Positions 1-8,721 of a stretch of 29,987 nt of DNA are shown here, piece after piece. A model generated the notes under the pieces. The model saw only the letters and a program-made list of their open reading frames with translations, was not told the origin of the DNA and searched no databases. The translations under genes and the position numbers were made by a program. This DNA comes from JAWCNN01 sp038848005 (GTDB lineage Archaea; Thermoproteota; Bathyarchaeia; Bathyarchaeales; Bathycorpusculaceae): contig JAWCNZ010000017.1 of the NCBI GenBank assembly GCA_038848005.1, forward strand, positions 1 through 29,987, in the 5' to 3' direction. Position 1 is the first letter of the stretch; each line of letters starts with the position of its first letter.

Positions 1-200
1 GCTTTAACCCAGCTGAAGTTCAAGTCCGCCTAAACTGGGGCAGTCCAGAAACGCCCAGAATTCTATTGGCTGATATGCTGAAAGCCGCGGAACTTAAGCT
101 GATAAGCCGAGATGAGTTCCGTAAAAACGCCATGAAATTCGGTTGGGAATTGTGGGAAAACCCTCAACCCGAAACCTCCATGGAAGCGCAACAAACATGA
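1..200 (+). CDS. C-terminal fragment of a protein, possibly a viral portal-like protein (partial)
   Basis: Reading from base 3, an open frame of 65 codons ends at TGA 198-200; the gene begins outside the window. The visible tail contains ILLADMLKAAE followed by LISRDEFRKNAM and ends in a polar stretch. This 'helix, then Ile-Ser-Arg-Asp-Glu-x-Arg' ending resembles the C-termini of many tailed-virus portal proteins, where a short helical tail follows the crown. That is family knowledge applied to a small fragment, so the product is a guess. The gene downstream is a small two-helix membrane protein, which would also fit a viral or proviral edge. It could equally be the end of an unrelated cellular protein. 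Confidence 0.45.
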   Translation, partial: FNPAEVQVRLNWGSPETPRILLADMLKAAELKLISRDEFRKNAMKFGWELWENPQPETSMEAQQT

Positions 201-286
201 TTTTGCCTTCTCCTTTCTCCCCCTCGTGGAAATGCGTTGTTTTCCGTGGAGGCGGGAAATAAACACTTAAAAGGAGGTGAAAATTG

Positions 287-526
287 GTGAATGGAGTAAA
301 CATTGGTTTAGGCGTTTGTGCAGCTTTAATCTATGCTTTTCTGGGCTATGCAAGCCAAGACAAGCCTTTTAACTGGCGAAAGTTTCTGCGAACCGTCGCT
401 ATAAGCGTTTTCAGCGCTCTTGGACTTGACATTACAGGTTTAACATTGGACGTTTACACGGCTTTGGTTGGTCCAACAGCCATCACTGTTTGGTTGCAAA
501 AATTGGTTGACACGGCGAAGGCGTAG
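287..526 (+). CDS. small two-helix membrane protein
   Basis: A protein of about 80 residues with two hydrophobic segments (about residues 6-22 and 38-70), separated by a charged stretch around Lys-Pro-Phe-Asn-Trp-Arg-Lys. The start is set at GTG 287 because a strong Shine-Dalgarno, AAGGAGGTGA at 271-280, lies six bases upstream; a TTG at 284 is in frame but too close to it. I do not recognise the family. Small membrane proteins next to virion genes are often holin-like, and the preceding fragment may be viral, but nothing in this sequence proves that role. It is followed by convergent cellular genes. Confidence 0.6.
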   Translation: MNGVNIGLGVCAALIYAFLGYASQDKPFNWRKFLRTVAISVFSALGLDITGLTLDVYTALVGPTAITVWLQKLVDTAKA

Positions 527-546
527 GTTATCCGGCTATTGCAGGT

Positions 547-813
547 TTAACATTCTTTTTCAATTTCCATAACTATTGGACCGATATATCCACATTCTTC
601 GCACACGTACTTTTTGGGGGCAAGCCAACCGTCAAGGATGCTTGACAAGTGCATTTTTGGGCTTCCACATCTTGGGCAATAAATTTTTGATGGTTTTTTG
701 TGTTTCAGCATTCGGAATACTTCACGAACATCTTCCAGCAGTTTCAATTGGGCTTGCTCCTTTCTGTAGTGGTGACGGTTACTGAAGTTCAATGTTTTCT
801 TCTGGGTATCCAA
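547..813 (-). CDS. archaeal zinc-ribbon protein
   Basis: An 88-residue protein with a basic helical N-terminal half and a C-terminal zinc ribbon: C46-P-R-C49 and C71-E-E-C74-G-Y, with an intervening Trp and Pro. The layout Cys-x2-Cys-Gly-Ser ... Cys-x2-Cys-Gly-Tyr-x-Gly-Pro-Ile is seen in small conserved archaeal zinc proteins of unknown function, presumably nucleic-acid or protein binding. It lies directly downstream of the SUI1 gene and overlaps its 3' end, so the two are probably co-transcribed and translationally coupled. No ATG is available; TTG 813 or TTG 792 could be the start, and neither has a clear ribosome-binding site, so the N-terminus is uncertain. Confidence 0.65.
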   Translation of the reverse strand: MDTQKKTLNFSNRHHYRKEQAQLKLLEDVREVFRMLKHKKPSKIYCPRCGSPKMHLSSILDGWLAPKKYVCEECGYIGPIVMEIEKEC

Positions 814-1087
814 GCTTTATTAGGTATTGCCTAACCTTTTCGCGGTGGTCTCCTTGAAGCATAATTTGACCGTTTTTGGCGGTTCCTCCACAAGCGCAGA
901 AACCTTTAAGCTTTTGGGCTATGTCGTTTAGGTTTATGTTTTTGTCGTTTATACCGTCTATTATGGTTGTAGGTCTGCCGAATTTGCGTGTTTCAAGTCT
1001 TATGCGAATCCTTAATTGTTCACGTTCTATTTCGCTGCAGACGCATAAGTCTTTGGGAAGTCCGCATGTTGGACAAATTTCAGCCAT
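779..1087 (-). CDS. translation initiation factor aIF1 (SUI1 family)
   Basis: A 102-residue protein of the SUI1/eIF1 family. It begins with a small zinc knuckle (CPTCGLPKDLCVC) followed by the SUI1 fold: basic strand RIRIRLETRKFGRPTTIIDG, then the conserved DIAQKLK-x-FCACGGTAKNGQIMLQGDHR core and a C-terminal helix ending KLGYPEENIEL. Family members bind the small ribosomal subunit near the P site and enforce start-codon selection. ATG 1087 is taken as the start; an in-frame TTG three codons earlier is less likely. The gene overlaps the zinc-ribbon gene that follows, suggesting a two-gene operon. Length and motifs match full-length archaeal aIF1. Confidence 0.93.
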   Translation of the reverse strand: MAEICPTCGLPKDLCVCSEIEREQLRIRIRLETRKFGRPTTIIDGINDKNINLNDIAQKLKGFCACGGTAKNGQIMLQGDHREKVRQYLIKLGYPEENIELQ

Positions 1088-1153
1088 GGCACTCAATTTC
1101 TACAATATCATGGAAGTATATAAGATTTTCAAATTAACAATCTATATTGAAAG

Positions 1154-2050
1154 TTATGACACAACGCCCATTCTATGCAGTTCTTCTTTGAGGCTTTCCA
1201 TGATTTGTCTTAGGCTTTGTCTTTTCTGCACGTATTCATCTCCGCCTATTTTGCCCACCTTAAAGTCTTCGTCTAACTGTTGCAGTTGAGCGTTTATTTC
1301 GGCTATTCTCGCCCTTAACTGGTCAATGTAAGAAACAGCCTTTTCCTCGGCGATAACCTCCGATGGGGTTAACGCCATTTTTATTACGCCATCTTCAATG
1401 CGGAGTATTCTGTCGGTTGCCCTTGCAACGCTCGGGTCATGCGTCACCATAATTATTGTCTTGCCCAATTCCCTATTCACTTTAACCAAGTAATCCACAA
1501 CAATTTTTGCGTTAACCGTGTCTAACTCGCCAGTGGGCTCATCCGCCAAAAGAAGAGGGGCGTCATTCGCCAAAGCGGCTGCTATGGCTACACGTTGCTG
1601 TTCTCCACCGCTTAACTCTTCTGGTTTGTGATGGGCGCGGTCCGTTAAGCCCACGATTTCAAGAAGTTCCTGTACCCGTTTTGTCCTTGTCCCTTTTGGA
1701 ACGCCGAGGGCGATCATTGGAAGTTCAATGTTTTCCGCCGCCGTTAAAGTTGGAATCAAATTTAAAGTTTGGAAAACATGTCCAACAATTCTTCTTCTGT
1801 AATCAACGAGTTGCGACGGGTGTAAGGCAGTAACCACTGTGTCGCCGACTTGGACGTAGCCGCCTGTGGCTTGGTCTAATCCGCCAATAATGTTTAGCAG
1901 TGTGGTTTTTCCGCTTCCGCTCGGCCCTATAACCGAGACGATTTCGCCTTCTTTCACTTCCATACTTAATCCTCTGAGAGCTTGAACTTCAACATTTCCA
2001 AGTCGGTAGACGCGAATCAAATCTTTCACTATCACTTTTACGCCTTTCAA
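1154..2050 (-). CDS. ABC transporter ATP-binding protein (LolD/MacB type) with C-terminal coiled coil
   Basis: A 298-residue ATPase for the large permease encoded just upstream. Walker A GPSGSGKT is at residues 42-49, the Q-loop VFQ near 92-94, the signature LSGGEQQRVA at 146-155, Walker B LLLADEPTGELD at 166-177 (Glu where this subfamily usually has Asn) and the H-loop His at 204. After the ATPase domain, residues from about 222 form a charged coiled coil, which is an extension beyond the usual ~230 residues and may contact a partner. Start: TTG 2050, whose first bases overlap the TGA of the permease gene (stop 2047-2049), implying translational coupling; the frame stays open further upstream but only over permease coding sequence. 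Substrate unknown. Confidence 0.9.
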   Translation of the reverse strand: MKGVKVIVKDLIRVYRLGNVEVQALRGLSMEVKEGEIVSVIGPSGSGKTTLLNIIGGLDQATGGYVQVGDTVVTALHPSQLVDYRRRIVGHVFQTLNLIPTLTAAENIELPMIALGVPKGTRTKRVQELLEIVGLTDRAHHKPEELSGGEQQRVAIAAALANDAPLLLADEPTGELDTVNAKIVVDYLVKVNRELGKTIIMVTHDPSVARATDRILRIEDGVIKMALTPSEVIAEEKAVSYIDQLRARIAEINAQLQQLDEDFKVGKIGGDEYVQKRQSLRQIMESLKEELHRMGVVS

Positions 2051-4743
2051 AGTCTCACTATCCTCTCCATTTTTGAAATGTACCTTTTTACGAGCAGAAT
2101 TACAGGGATTATTGCCGACGCAAAAATTAGGATTATGCATGTGGATAGGAGGAGCATTGCGTCTGGTGGAAACGCAATGCGGCGTGTAACAGGCGAATAG
2201 GCTAGCGTTGACATGTTAATGGAGGAAATGTACCCTCGCAGTGCAATTAAGCCCACTATAACGCCTAGAAAAACTGAAAAGACCGTTATTGCTAAGTTTT
2301 CCGTCAAAAATATCTTTGCCAACTGTTTAAATGCAAGTCCACGTGCGCTCATGATGGATGCTTCACGCCTTCGTTCTTGCATGCTAACTAGGGTTACCAG
2401 CGCAGTTGCAACTGAGGCAGCCACTACTGAGAAAACTGTGCCCACACGCAGAATATTTATCGGACCCATCAACACCAAATCACTTTGATAAGTTTCCAAC
2501 TTCTCCGCCACACACTGCACATTGGAGACACCTTCAAAACCTGAAATGTCAGATGCAACCGCCTTTCCATCAGCTCCCGGCTTAAGTTTCACCAGCACTC
2601 TAACTGAAGAGGCACTTATATGCGAGTTTTCGTAGAGGCTTAATGGCACGTAAGACCAAAAGCGTCCCCTATAATAAGGTTGGATTGGCCGGACAACGTA
2701 CGTTTGCTGGGAGACGGGGGCTTCAGGACCAAAAAATCCAACTATTGTCAAAGTTCCAACCTCCGAAATTACGCTGGCACCCACATTTTTGTTTAGATAT
2801 TTCGCTATGTCCCACTCCAAAATTATGGTTCCTGTGTTAGTTTTCATCTGCTGAAACGCCGTTGCAACGTCGTTTCCGCTGAACCATTCATTTTCGTAAT
2901 AGGCGATTTTAAGCCATTTTTCAGGGTCAACAGCCCTAGCTTGTATGGAATAAAAGGAAACGGAAAAGCTAAAGGAATATTCAACCGTTGCTGACTCCAC
3001 TTGTGTAAGGTTTTCTATTGCGTCGGCTATTCTAGAGGCGTTTGTTGCAGATGTTAATTGAACGCTTATGTCTGCGCCGACGTCGGATTTAATTTTGCGT
3101 GTTACGTAGTCTTGTTCACTTGCAACCAAACCGACAAATTGGAAACTGAAACCCAAAATTAAAGCGATTAAGAAGGCTAAGGAAGCGGCTCTCGCCGGGT
3201 TTCTCTGAACGTTCCTTGTGGCTAAAGTGCCCAAATCACCCAAAAACTTAGCTGCGCGGGTGACAAGCTCCTGAAACTTTAGGGAACCTTGAATGAAGAT
3301 TTTTGTGAAGCCCCAAAAGAAAAGCAGTGGTCCAATAAAAATTAGGGCGCCGTCTATCATTACCCAAACGCCGTAGAGGATGACAAGGAATATGTTTGTG
3401 AAGGGCGGTCCAGCGAATATTTGGGTGATGCTGGCAACGCCCAGAAGAAACATGGCTATTTTGTATGTGCCTAAAATTAAAGCCAGCCACGGCAACCTTT
3501 GCCTATAAGGTTTAGCCTCTTCTATGTATGTGTATTCTCTGAGGGCTTCTATTGGCGGAAGCTTTGCGGCTCTCCTTGATGGGCGAAATGTGGAAAGCAA
3601 TGTTATGGCTAAGCTGAAAATAACTGTTATGACGATGACATCTTGGTTTAACACGGTTGTGGCTGTCACACCCTCAACGGACATGGCAAACATCGGACCG
3701 AATAGAAAACCTAAGCCTATCCCTATTAAGCCGCCTATCACTCCTATTATGATGGATTCGCTTAAAAATAAACTGAAAAGTTGTCTGTTTGAAAAGCCCT
3801 TGGTTAGGAGTAAGCCGATTTCACGTCTCCGCAGGTTATACGAAACGTTTGAAACAGTTGTTCCAACGTACCAAGCCACGAAGAAAACGGGAAGCCCCAT
3901 GGCAAAGAAAATTGATCGCATAAGCGTGCTGGTGAACTGGTACTGCGTAAGAGACCCTTGCAGGTCGGTGTTGGTGCTGGCGCGCATGCCATACACCGCA
4001 ACCTTATCATTCACTTGACTAGTTGTTCTCTGTATGGCGTTAAGGGAACCAGCAACATCCCATGGATTAATCAGTTTATCACGGTCTAGATAAACCAAGA
4101 TTTTGGTTGTAAACAAGTCGCTGTAGAGTTTTACATCTAAAAGTTTTGCGATGGTGTTCTCCCAGTCAACAATAAGCAAATTTTCATTACTCATATATAG
4201 CGCGTGCATGATTATGGAGTTGGCTTTTTCGTCAAACTTGACAAAACCTGCAACTTTAAGAGGTAAACTCAAGTTTTCAGAAGAATAACCACGCCAATAT
4301 GTAAAGTTAACCATAATCGTACTGCCCAACTCTATTTTATCTGCTTCTTTAGAGCCAACCCACACGTAAGTTTCATTTTCTCTGAGCATGTTAGCGCCAG
4401 ACGTTATTATTAACCCATCACGAACACGAGAGTTGGCGGATACTCCTACAACTCCATAATCCAAGTAGCTCATCGTGTTTGAAATAACTTCCACGGCGGT
4501 TACGTCTTCAATGCCTGCAATTTGTGAAACTGCCATAGTCCACGTTTCAGATGTTGCAGCATATCCTGAAACGGTGATGTCAACTGGAACTCGGCTTAAC
4601 TGTTGGAGTAACGCTGCTTTTGCCGTTGTGTCTGCGCCTATGTTGATGCCTGCAAAAAACGTTGAAGCTAAAACCACTCCTAAAAACAGCGCTGCGAAAA
4701 GCCCTAAAGAGCGAATCACTCGCTTTACAGCGTAGGAAAGCAT
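2047..4743 (-). CDS. large FtsX/MacB-type ABC transporter permease (duplicated)
   Basis: An 898-residue membrane protein with the layout of a duplicated FtsX permease. It has an N-terminal helix (about 10-30), a large extracytoplasmic domain (to about 265), a first FtsX bundle containing the RRREIGLLLTKGFS motif, extra central helices, a second N-terminal-type helix (AASLAFLIALILGFSFQFVGL), a second extracytoplasmic domain, and a final FtsX bundle with QERRREASIMSARG. Such LolCDE/MacB-like systems move lipids, proteins or peptides across or out of the membrane rather than importing nutrients; the cargo is unknown here. Start: ATG 4743 has GGTG eight bases upstream; an in-frame TTG at 4764 would add seven residues. 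It forms an operon with the overlapping ATPase gene downstream. Confidence 0.9.
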   Translation of the reverse strand: MLSYAVKRVIRSLGLFAALFLGVVLASTFFAGINIGADTTAKAALLQQLSRVPVDITVSGYAATSETWTMAVSQIAGIEDVTAVEVISNTMSYLDYGVVGVSANSRVRDGLIITSGANMLRENETYVWVGSKEADKIELGSTIMVNFTYWRGYSSENLSLPLKVAGFVKFDEKANSIIMHALYMSNENLLIVDWENTIAKLLDVKLYSDLFTTKILVYLDRDKLINPWDVAGSLNAIQRTTSQVNDKVAVYGMRASTNTDLQGSLTQYQFTSTLMRSIFFAMGLPVFFVAWYVGTTVSNVSYNLRRREIGLLLTKGFSNRQLFSLFLSESIIIGVIGGLIGIGLGFLFGPMFAMSVEGVTATTVLNQDVIVITVIFSLAITLLSTFRPSRRAAKLPPIEALREYTYIEEAKPYRQRLPWLALILGTYKIAMFLLGVASITQIFAGPPFTNIFLVILYGVWVMIDGALIFIGPLLFFWGFTKIFIQGSLKFQELVTRAAKFLGDLGTLATRNVQRNPARAASLAFLIALILGFSFQFVGLVASEQDYVTRKIKSDVGADISVQLTSATNASRIADAIENLTQVESATVEYSFSFSVSFYSIQARAVDPEKWLKIAYYENEWFSGNDVATAFQQMKTNTGTIILEWDIAKYLNKNVGASVISEVGTLTIVGFFGPEAPVSQQTYVVRPIQPYYRGRFWSYVPLSLYENSHISASSVRVLVKLKPGADGKAVASDISGFEGVSNVQCVAEKLETYQSDLVLMGPINILRVGTVFSVVAASVATALVTLVSMQERRREASIMSARGLAFKQLAKIFLTENLAITVFSVFLGVIVGLIALRGYISSINMSTLAYSPVTRRIAFPPDAMLLLSTCIILIFASAIIPVILLVKRYISKMERIVRL

Positions 4744-4782
4744 AAGCTTGGCACCATTTATCAAAGCAATTGAGGAACCTGT

Positions 4783-4790
4783 TTTTAAAT
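4783..4790 (-). promoter_or_regulatory. TATA-like box for the FtsX-type ABC operon
   Basis: On the minus strand the AT-rich motif TTTAAAAA lies about 25 bases upstream of the expected transcription start near 4760, which leaves a short leader before ATG 4743. It sits in the 54-base gap after the nicotinate phosphoribosyltransferase gene. Inferred from spacing only. Confidence 0.4.
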
Positions 4791-4797
4791 CTATTTA

Positions 4798-5997
4798 TTA
4801 GAACAGTTCAAGAGAGAGCTTTTCAAGTTGATTAAGCACGTATTGGCGGATTTTGTCTGGGGTGGGCAGTTCAGCAACTATTTTCCCATTTTTTATTAAT
4901 GGTTTGAGCATAGGCTCTGTTTTTCCTTTGCAAATTGGACATTTGGGCTGAGGCTTGTTTAATGGTTGAACAGTGTCTGTTAGGCATTTCGTGCATCTCC
5001 AAACCTCTTTTCTACCGCTCATTTTTCCACGTTTTGCACATAGTTTACCGTTAACTTCAACGATGTCCATGGCAAAATCCATCGTAGGCGCATTGCTTAA
5101 CGCTGTGCCAACGCCGAAGCCTTCAGCTCCAGCCTCGCTTAACTCTTTTATGCTCTCCTCGTTTAATCCTCCAGAAACAAAAATTTTCACATGTGCATAA
5201 CCCCTAATATCCAGTTCCCATCTAACCTCACGGATAAGCTCCGCGAAGTTGCCTTTTCTCGAAGCTGGAGTGTCAAGGCGAACACCGTAAAGTCGCTCTT
5301 TTAGGGTTTCAGCAGCCATTATCGCTTCCATTTTCTCGTCTGAGTACGTGTCCACCAAGGCAACTCTTGGGACGTCTGGAGATATAACTTCGTCAAAGGC
5401 TTTCCAAGCTTCGGCTTGGTTTCCGAAAACGATTATCAATGCATGTGGCATTGTTCCAAAAGGTTTTATACCTAAAATTTTTGCTCCGCTTAAGCTTGAA
5501 ACTCCGTCAAAGCCTCCGATGTAGGCAGCTCGGTCAATCATCGGCGAAACTGCCGGGTGCATACGCCTAATTCCAAATGATATTAAAGTTTTGTCGCCAG
5601 CCGCTTTCCTCATTCTCGCGGCGCGTGTTGCCACACCAGACGCTTGACACAATAAGCCTAGCAGCGGCGTTTCGTATAGGCAAAATTCGCCGTAAGCACC
5701 TTCTATGCGCATTACTGGTTCGCGAATTCCACGGCAATCTTCATGTCGAAAAACGCTTCCTTCTGGCATGGCATAAACATCCACTTTTACGCCCTCAAAT
5801 AAGTGGGCAACTTCCTCAATTCCGCAGAGAATCCCCCAAGCCCAACTGTGTGGAAGTTTGCCTGGCGTAACGTCCGCTACGACGTGGGTTTTATCTAAAC
5901 CCTTTGCCTCAATAATTTGTTTTGTCCTTACGAAGTATATATCTGTAGTTTCGCCCTTCTTTATTTCTTCGTCTGATGCGTAATGGAACATTCTCAT
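4798..5997 (-). CDS. pncB: nicotinate phosphoribosyltransferase (archaeal type, zinc knuckle)
   Basis: A 399-residue enzyme expected to couple nicotinate with PRPP to give nicotinate mononucleotide, the first salvage step to NAD. It shows the archaeal form of the family: N-terminal FHYASDEEI, the GIRRMHPAVSPMIDRAA segment with GGFDGVSS, a phosphate-binding barrel end with FVSGGLNEESI and GFGVGT, then a C-terminal zinc knuckle with C335-x2-C338 and C353-x2-C356 as seen in archaeal homologues such as that of Thermoplasma. Length is typical. ATG 5997 is chosen, with GGAG about ten bases upstream; an ATG two codons later is possible. Two membrane-protein genes lie upstream on the same strand, so it may end a three-gene unit. 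Confidence 0.93.
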   Translation of the reverse strand: MRMFHYASDEEIKKGETTDIYFVRTKQIIEAKGLDKTHVVADVTPGKLPHSWAWGILCGIEEVAHLFEGVKVDVYAMPEGSVFRHEDCRGIREPVMRIEGAYGEFCLYETPLLGLLCQASGVATRAARMRKAAGDKTLISFGIRRMHPAVSPMIDRAAYIGGFDGVSSLSGAKILGIKPFGTMPHALIIVFGNQAEAWKAFDEVISPDVPRVALVDTYSDEKMEAIMAAETLKERLYGVRLDTPASRKGNFAELIREVRWELDIRGYAHVKIFVSGGLNEESIKELSEAGAEGFGVGTALSNAPTMDFAMDIVEVNGKLCAKRGKMSGRKEVWRCTKCLTDTVQPLNKPQPKCPICKGKTEPMLKPLIKNGKIVAELPTPDKIRQYVLNQLEKLSLELF

Positions 5998-6052
5998 TTC
6001 AGTGCGCTCTCCAGAATATGAGTGTTAATAGGTTGGATAAACGTTTTAGGGT

Positions 6053-6595
6053 TCACTCGGCATAAACAATTTTGAGCGCATTTATGAAGGCGACCTCCAT
6101 TAAAGCGGCGATGAAGAATATGCCGTAAATGTAGGCTAAGTTTTTCATGGAAATGGTTCTGCTTAGGGTTTTCTCCAATGTTAAATAGACGCCGTAACCC
6201 TCAACAATGCCTATAGGTGTGCTTATAAGCAAAATCAAATGCAGAGTTTCAATGTTTACTCCGCCGTAAATTAGGGTTGCACCCCTTAAAATACTTATAA
6301 AAATTATCACAACTGCGAAGGTTACAGCGAAAGGACGTGGATGCTCAACCACAATGTTTCCATACTTTTCCCTTTTGAAAAAGTTTAGGAGAACCAAATT
6401 AACGTAGAAGGTCATACCTAACAATATAAGTGAAACCACGAGGATGTTATGCATGAAAAACATGAGAACAGCCAGTAAATGGTTGCTGAGAATTTCGTTT
6501 AAAATTTTGAAGAAAAACATGTTTTCAACGTAAGCCAAAAATAGAAAGAGTAGGAAGGCTAAACCGAGAAAAGCCGTTTTCTTTTTCGCATCCAA
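6053..6595 (-). CDS. multi-pass membrane protein, weakly SpoIIM-like
   Basis: A 180-residue protein with about five membrane segments (roughly 8-22, 35-70, 88-105, 116-138, 150-172). The stretch LHLILLISTPIGIVEGYGVYLTL resembles the conserved membrane segment of SpoIIM/DUF95 proteins, which are common next to membrane-remodelling or transport genes in archaea, but the match is only by eye and weak. No catalytic motif is visible. The start is TTG 6595 (no ATG fits), 15 bases after the preceding gene, so it is probably in one transcript with the membrane protein upstream and the nicotinate phosphoribosyltransferase downstream. Function unknown. Confidence 0.7.
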   Translation of the reverse strand: MDAKKKTAFLGLAFLLFLFLAYVENMFFFKILNEILSNHLLAVLMFFMHNILVVSLILLGMTFYVNLVLLNFFKREKYGNIVVEHPRPFAVTFAVVIIFISILRGATLIYGGVNIETLHLILLISTPIGIVEGYGVYLTLEKTLSRTISMKNLAYIYGIFFIAALMEVAFINALKIVYAE

Positions 6596-6610
6596 AAATT
6601 CAGTTCGCTC

Positions 6611-7066
6611 CTACCGAGTTATTAAAGATATTATCACTTCTATTATGCCAAAAATCAACGCTATGATGAGTATTAATGCCACGTAGATTATGGCTGCCAA
6701 TAAGCCTACCGCTATTGCTCCAAGCCACCCTGTCTCGTAAAAGCGTTTTATGAGAAGAAGCCATGTGAGAATACTGATAACCAAGGCAAGCCAGCCTGGA
6801 ATAAACATGAAGAAAATTGTTGAAAGGACGGTTCCTAAAAGCGAAATTAAAAAGGCATCAGACATTAAAGCACGTTTTTTACCGACGACAAGTAACCCTG
6901 CAACATAAAAAACAATTGTTAAAACAAAAAGTGAGGCAAAGAAAACGACTAAAAAGAAAACCACTGCTATCAACGTGCCAATTGCCTTTTGAATATCTTC
7001 CCACCATGGCTTCCAAAATTTTGAGCAAACGCTCAGCATAAACATTAACAAATGCTTGGGCATCAT
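6611..7066 (-). CDS. small membrane protein of unknown function
   Basis: A 151-residue protein with a short amphipathic start (about 1-28) and four hydrophobic segments (about 29-60, 68-84, 87-106, 114-148). Aromatic residues are clustered near the N-terminus (KFWKPWW). I see no motif pointing to a family. Start ATG 7066 (a second ATG follows at once) has a GGGA-type purine tract some seven bases upstream. It is the first gene of a likely minus-strand unit of three and is divergent from the thiolase operon across a 450-base spacer. Confidence 0.65.
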   Translation of the reverse strand: MMPKHLLMFMLSVCSKFWKPWWEDIQKAIGTLIAVVFFLVVFFASLFVLTIVFYVAGLLVVGKKRALMSDAFLISLLGTVLSTIFFMFIPGWLALVISILTWLLLIKRFYETGWLGAIAVGLLAAIIYVALILIIALIFGIIEVIISLITR

Positions 7067-7519
7067 TCTAATCCCTTTGGTGTTTAGCCCTATTTTTAAC
7101 TGTTAAAAATAAAAGTTTTGTGAATGTAAATTTCAGGCTTTCTCCCGTTTTATTTAGAAAAGCACTATTCCACCCTTAATGTGGGGTTTGCCTGGGTCTA
7201 AGCATTGGATATAGCCCTTTTTCTCTTTTTCGTTTTTTGCTAAACCTAAATTCTTTAAAGCTTATTCCATGGCTTAATGGGATAACATGGAGAGCGTACA
7301 TCCAAAAGCGTGAATGCAAATGTTGCTGGTTTCTTTGATAACTATTCTTGGCGATTCGATGACTTTTTGTCTCCAACCTTAAACACGGAGCATCTGCCCT
7401 TTATCTCCTTAACATTTATAACCAAGCGGTACATGTTTTTCGCCGTTTGTAAACTGTAGTTGGCAAAGGCTTAAAAGTTACTGTGAAGGGAAAATTGAGA
7501 ATTAGGTGCAGTGTGTAAA
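7067..7519. other. intergenic spacer between divergent units
   Basis: No convincing gene is seen in this spacer of about 450 bases; a 66-codon minus-strand frame inside it lacks homology cues and codon character. Toward the right end, CTTAAAAG at 7470-7477 is a plausible TATA box for the thiolase operon, giving a start of transcription near 7500. Short inverted repeats (for example CCAC/GTGG near 7170-7184) are present but not compelling. No tRNA or other known RNA recognised. Confidence 0.4.
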
Positions 7520-8716
7520 ATGCAGAGTCGCCCAGCAATAGTTGCTGTTGGACGTACAAGATTTGGGGAGCATTACGAGAAGGAGCCTGAAAAACTGGTT
7601 GAGGAGGCTTGGCTTAAAGCTTCTAAAGAGGCGGATATAGAACGCAGAGACTTGGAAGCATGTTATCTTTCAGACTATTTCTTGCCAATCACAAACAAGC
7701 TTGGACTGGAAGAAGGCTTCCTTTCAGAATTGACAGAGCTTCACGTTCCAATGGAAGTTACGCGTTCCTTCAGTTCAGCCTTAATAAATGCTTGTAATGC
7801 CATCCAGGCTGGAAAATATAATGTTGTTTTGGTTGGCGGCATAGAAAAAATGACTGACCGCTGGGACAAAATCCGCGATGATTTAATGCTTTTGGAAGAC
7901 CCTTGGAGTTACTATACTGGTTGTACGCCCGAGGCAAACCACGAGCTAATGCTTAGGGCGTACATCAAAAAATATGGGATAACTGGCGAGGACCTTGAAA
8001 AACTGAGCATAGCGTTAGCGCAAGTTTCAGTTAAAAACCACTTACACGCAACAAAAAATGAGTATGCACAGTTTCAGAGGCAAATAACCGTTGAACAAGT
8101 TTTAAATGCCAGGAAAACTGCTAGGAAACCCTTGGGGCTTTATGATTTTGCGCCGATTTCCGACGGTGCATCCGCGCTTATTCTGGCAAGCGAAGAAACC
8201 GCAAAAAAGTTCACAAACAAACCCGTTTATATTTTGGGTTCCTCATCCGCAACGGATTACCTCACCTTTCCATCCAGAGAGGACATAACGCATTTTCTTG
8301 TAAGCAAAATAGCCATGAAAAATGCTTTGAAAATGGCTGGCATAAACCTATGGGACATACACATAATAGAACTTTATGATCAATCCACTGTTATGGAGAT
8401 GATTTCCCTTGAGGATTTAGGGTTCTGCGAGCAAGGTGAAGCTTGGAAAATCATATATGAAAGTTGTCAAGACTATGGGGGCTATTACGAAATTGATGGA
8501 AGCAGGCTTTTCGTAAACATGAACGGCGGGTTAAAGGCTGATGGAAACCCTTTGGGGGCCACTGGTGGCGCCCAAATCTTCGAGGTTTTCAAACAGTTAA
8601 GGGGTGAAGCTGGAGAACGCCAAGTTAAAGGCGACGAAGCACTGCGGTTTGGATGCGTTTTGGAGCTTGAAGGTTTCGGAACTAAGGGTTACGTTCACAT
8701 TTTAGGGAGGGAATAA
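7520..8716 (+). CDS. thiolase-fold protein lacking the catalytic residues
   Basis: A 399-residue protein of the SCP2/archaeal thiolase family. The fold is clear: N-terminal IVAVGRTRFG, VVLVGGIEKMTD, YDFAPISDGASALILA, the IIELYDQST segment with EDLGFCEQGEA, and NMNGGLKADGNPLGATGGAQI. The residues that do chemistry are changed: the nucleophilic Cys position is occupied by Thr81 or Phe84 depending on alignment (TRSFSSA, no Cys), the usual HDCF His is Tyr286, and the His of the GHP motif is Asn343. So thiolysis or Claisen condensation by the usual mechanism is unlikely; a structural or substrate-holding role for the HMG-CoA-synthase fusion five bases downstream is more likely. ATG 7520 is chosen over GTG 7511 because GGTG at 7505-7508 fits it better. 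Confidence 0.88.
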   Translation: MQSRPAIVAVGRTRFGEHYEKEPEKLVEEAWLKASKEADIERRDLEACYLSDYFLPITNKLGLEEGFLSELTELHVPMEVTRSFSSALINACNAIQAGKYNVVLVGGIEKMTDRWDKIRDDLMLLEDPWSYYTGCTPEANHELMLRAYIKKYGITGEDLEKLSIALAQVSVKNHLHATKNEYAQFQRQITVEQVLNARKTARKPLGLYDFAPISDGASALILASEETAKKFTNKPVYILGSSSATDYLTFPSREDITHFLVSKIAMKNALKMAGINLWDIHIIELYDQSTVMEMISLEDLGFCEQGEAWKIIYESCQDYGGYYEIDGSRLFVNMNGGLKADGNPLGATGGAQIFEVFKQLRGEAGERQVKGDEALRFGCVLELEGFGTKGYVHILGRE

Positions 8717-8721
8717 CGAAA

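Noticed and set aside
214..262. Terminator-like hairpin after the portal-like fragment
   Set aside because: Arms pair imperfectly (about two thirds of positions); too weak to list as a feature.
3524..4018. Plus-strand open frame of 164 codons
   Set aside because: Antisense to the large FtsX permease; no domain signal.
7176..7376. 66-codon minus-strand frame in the spacer before the thiolase operon
   Set aside because: No ribosome-binding site, no domain and an odd composition (many His, Lys, Ser); probably chance.
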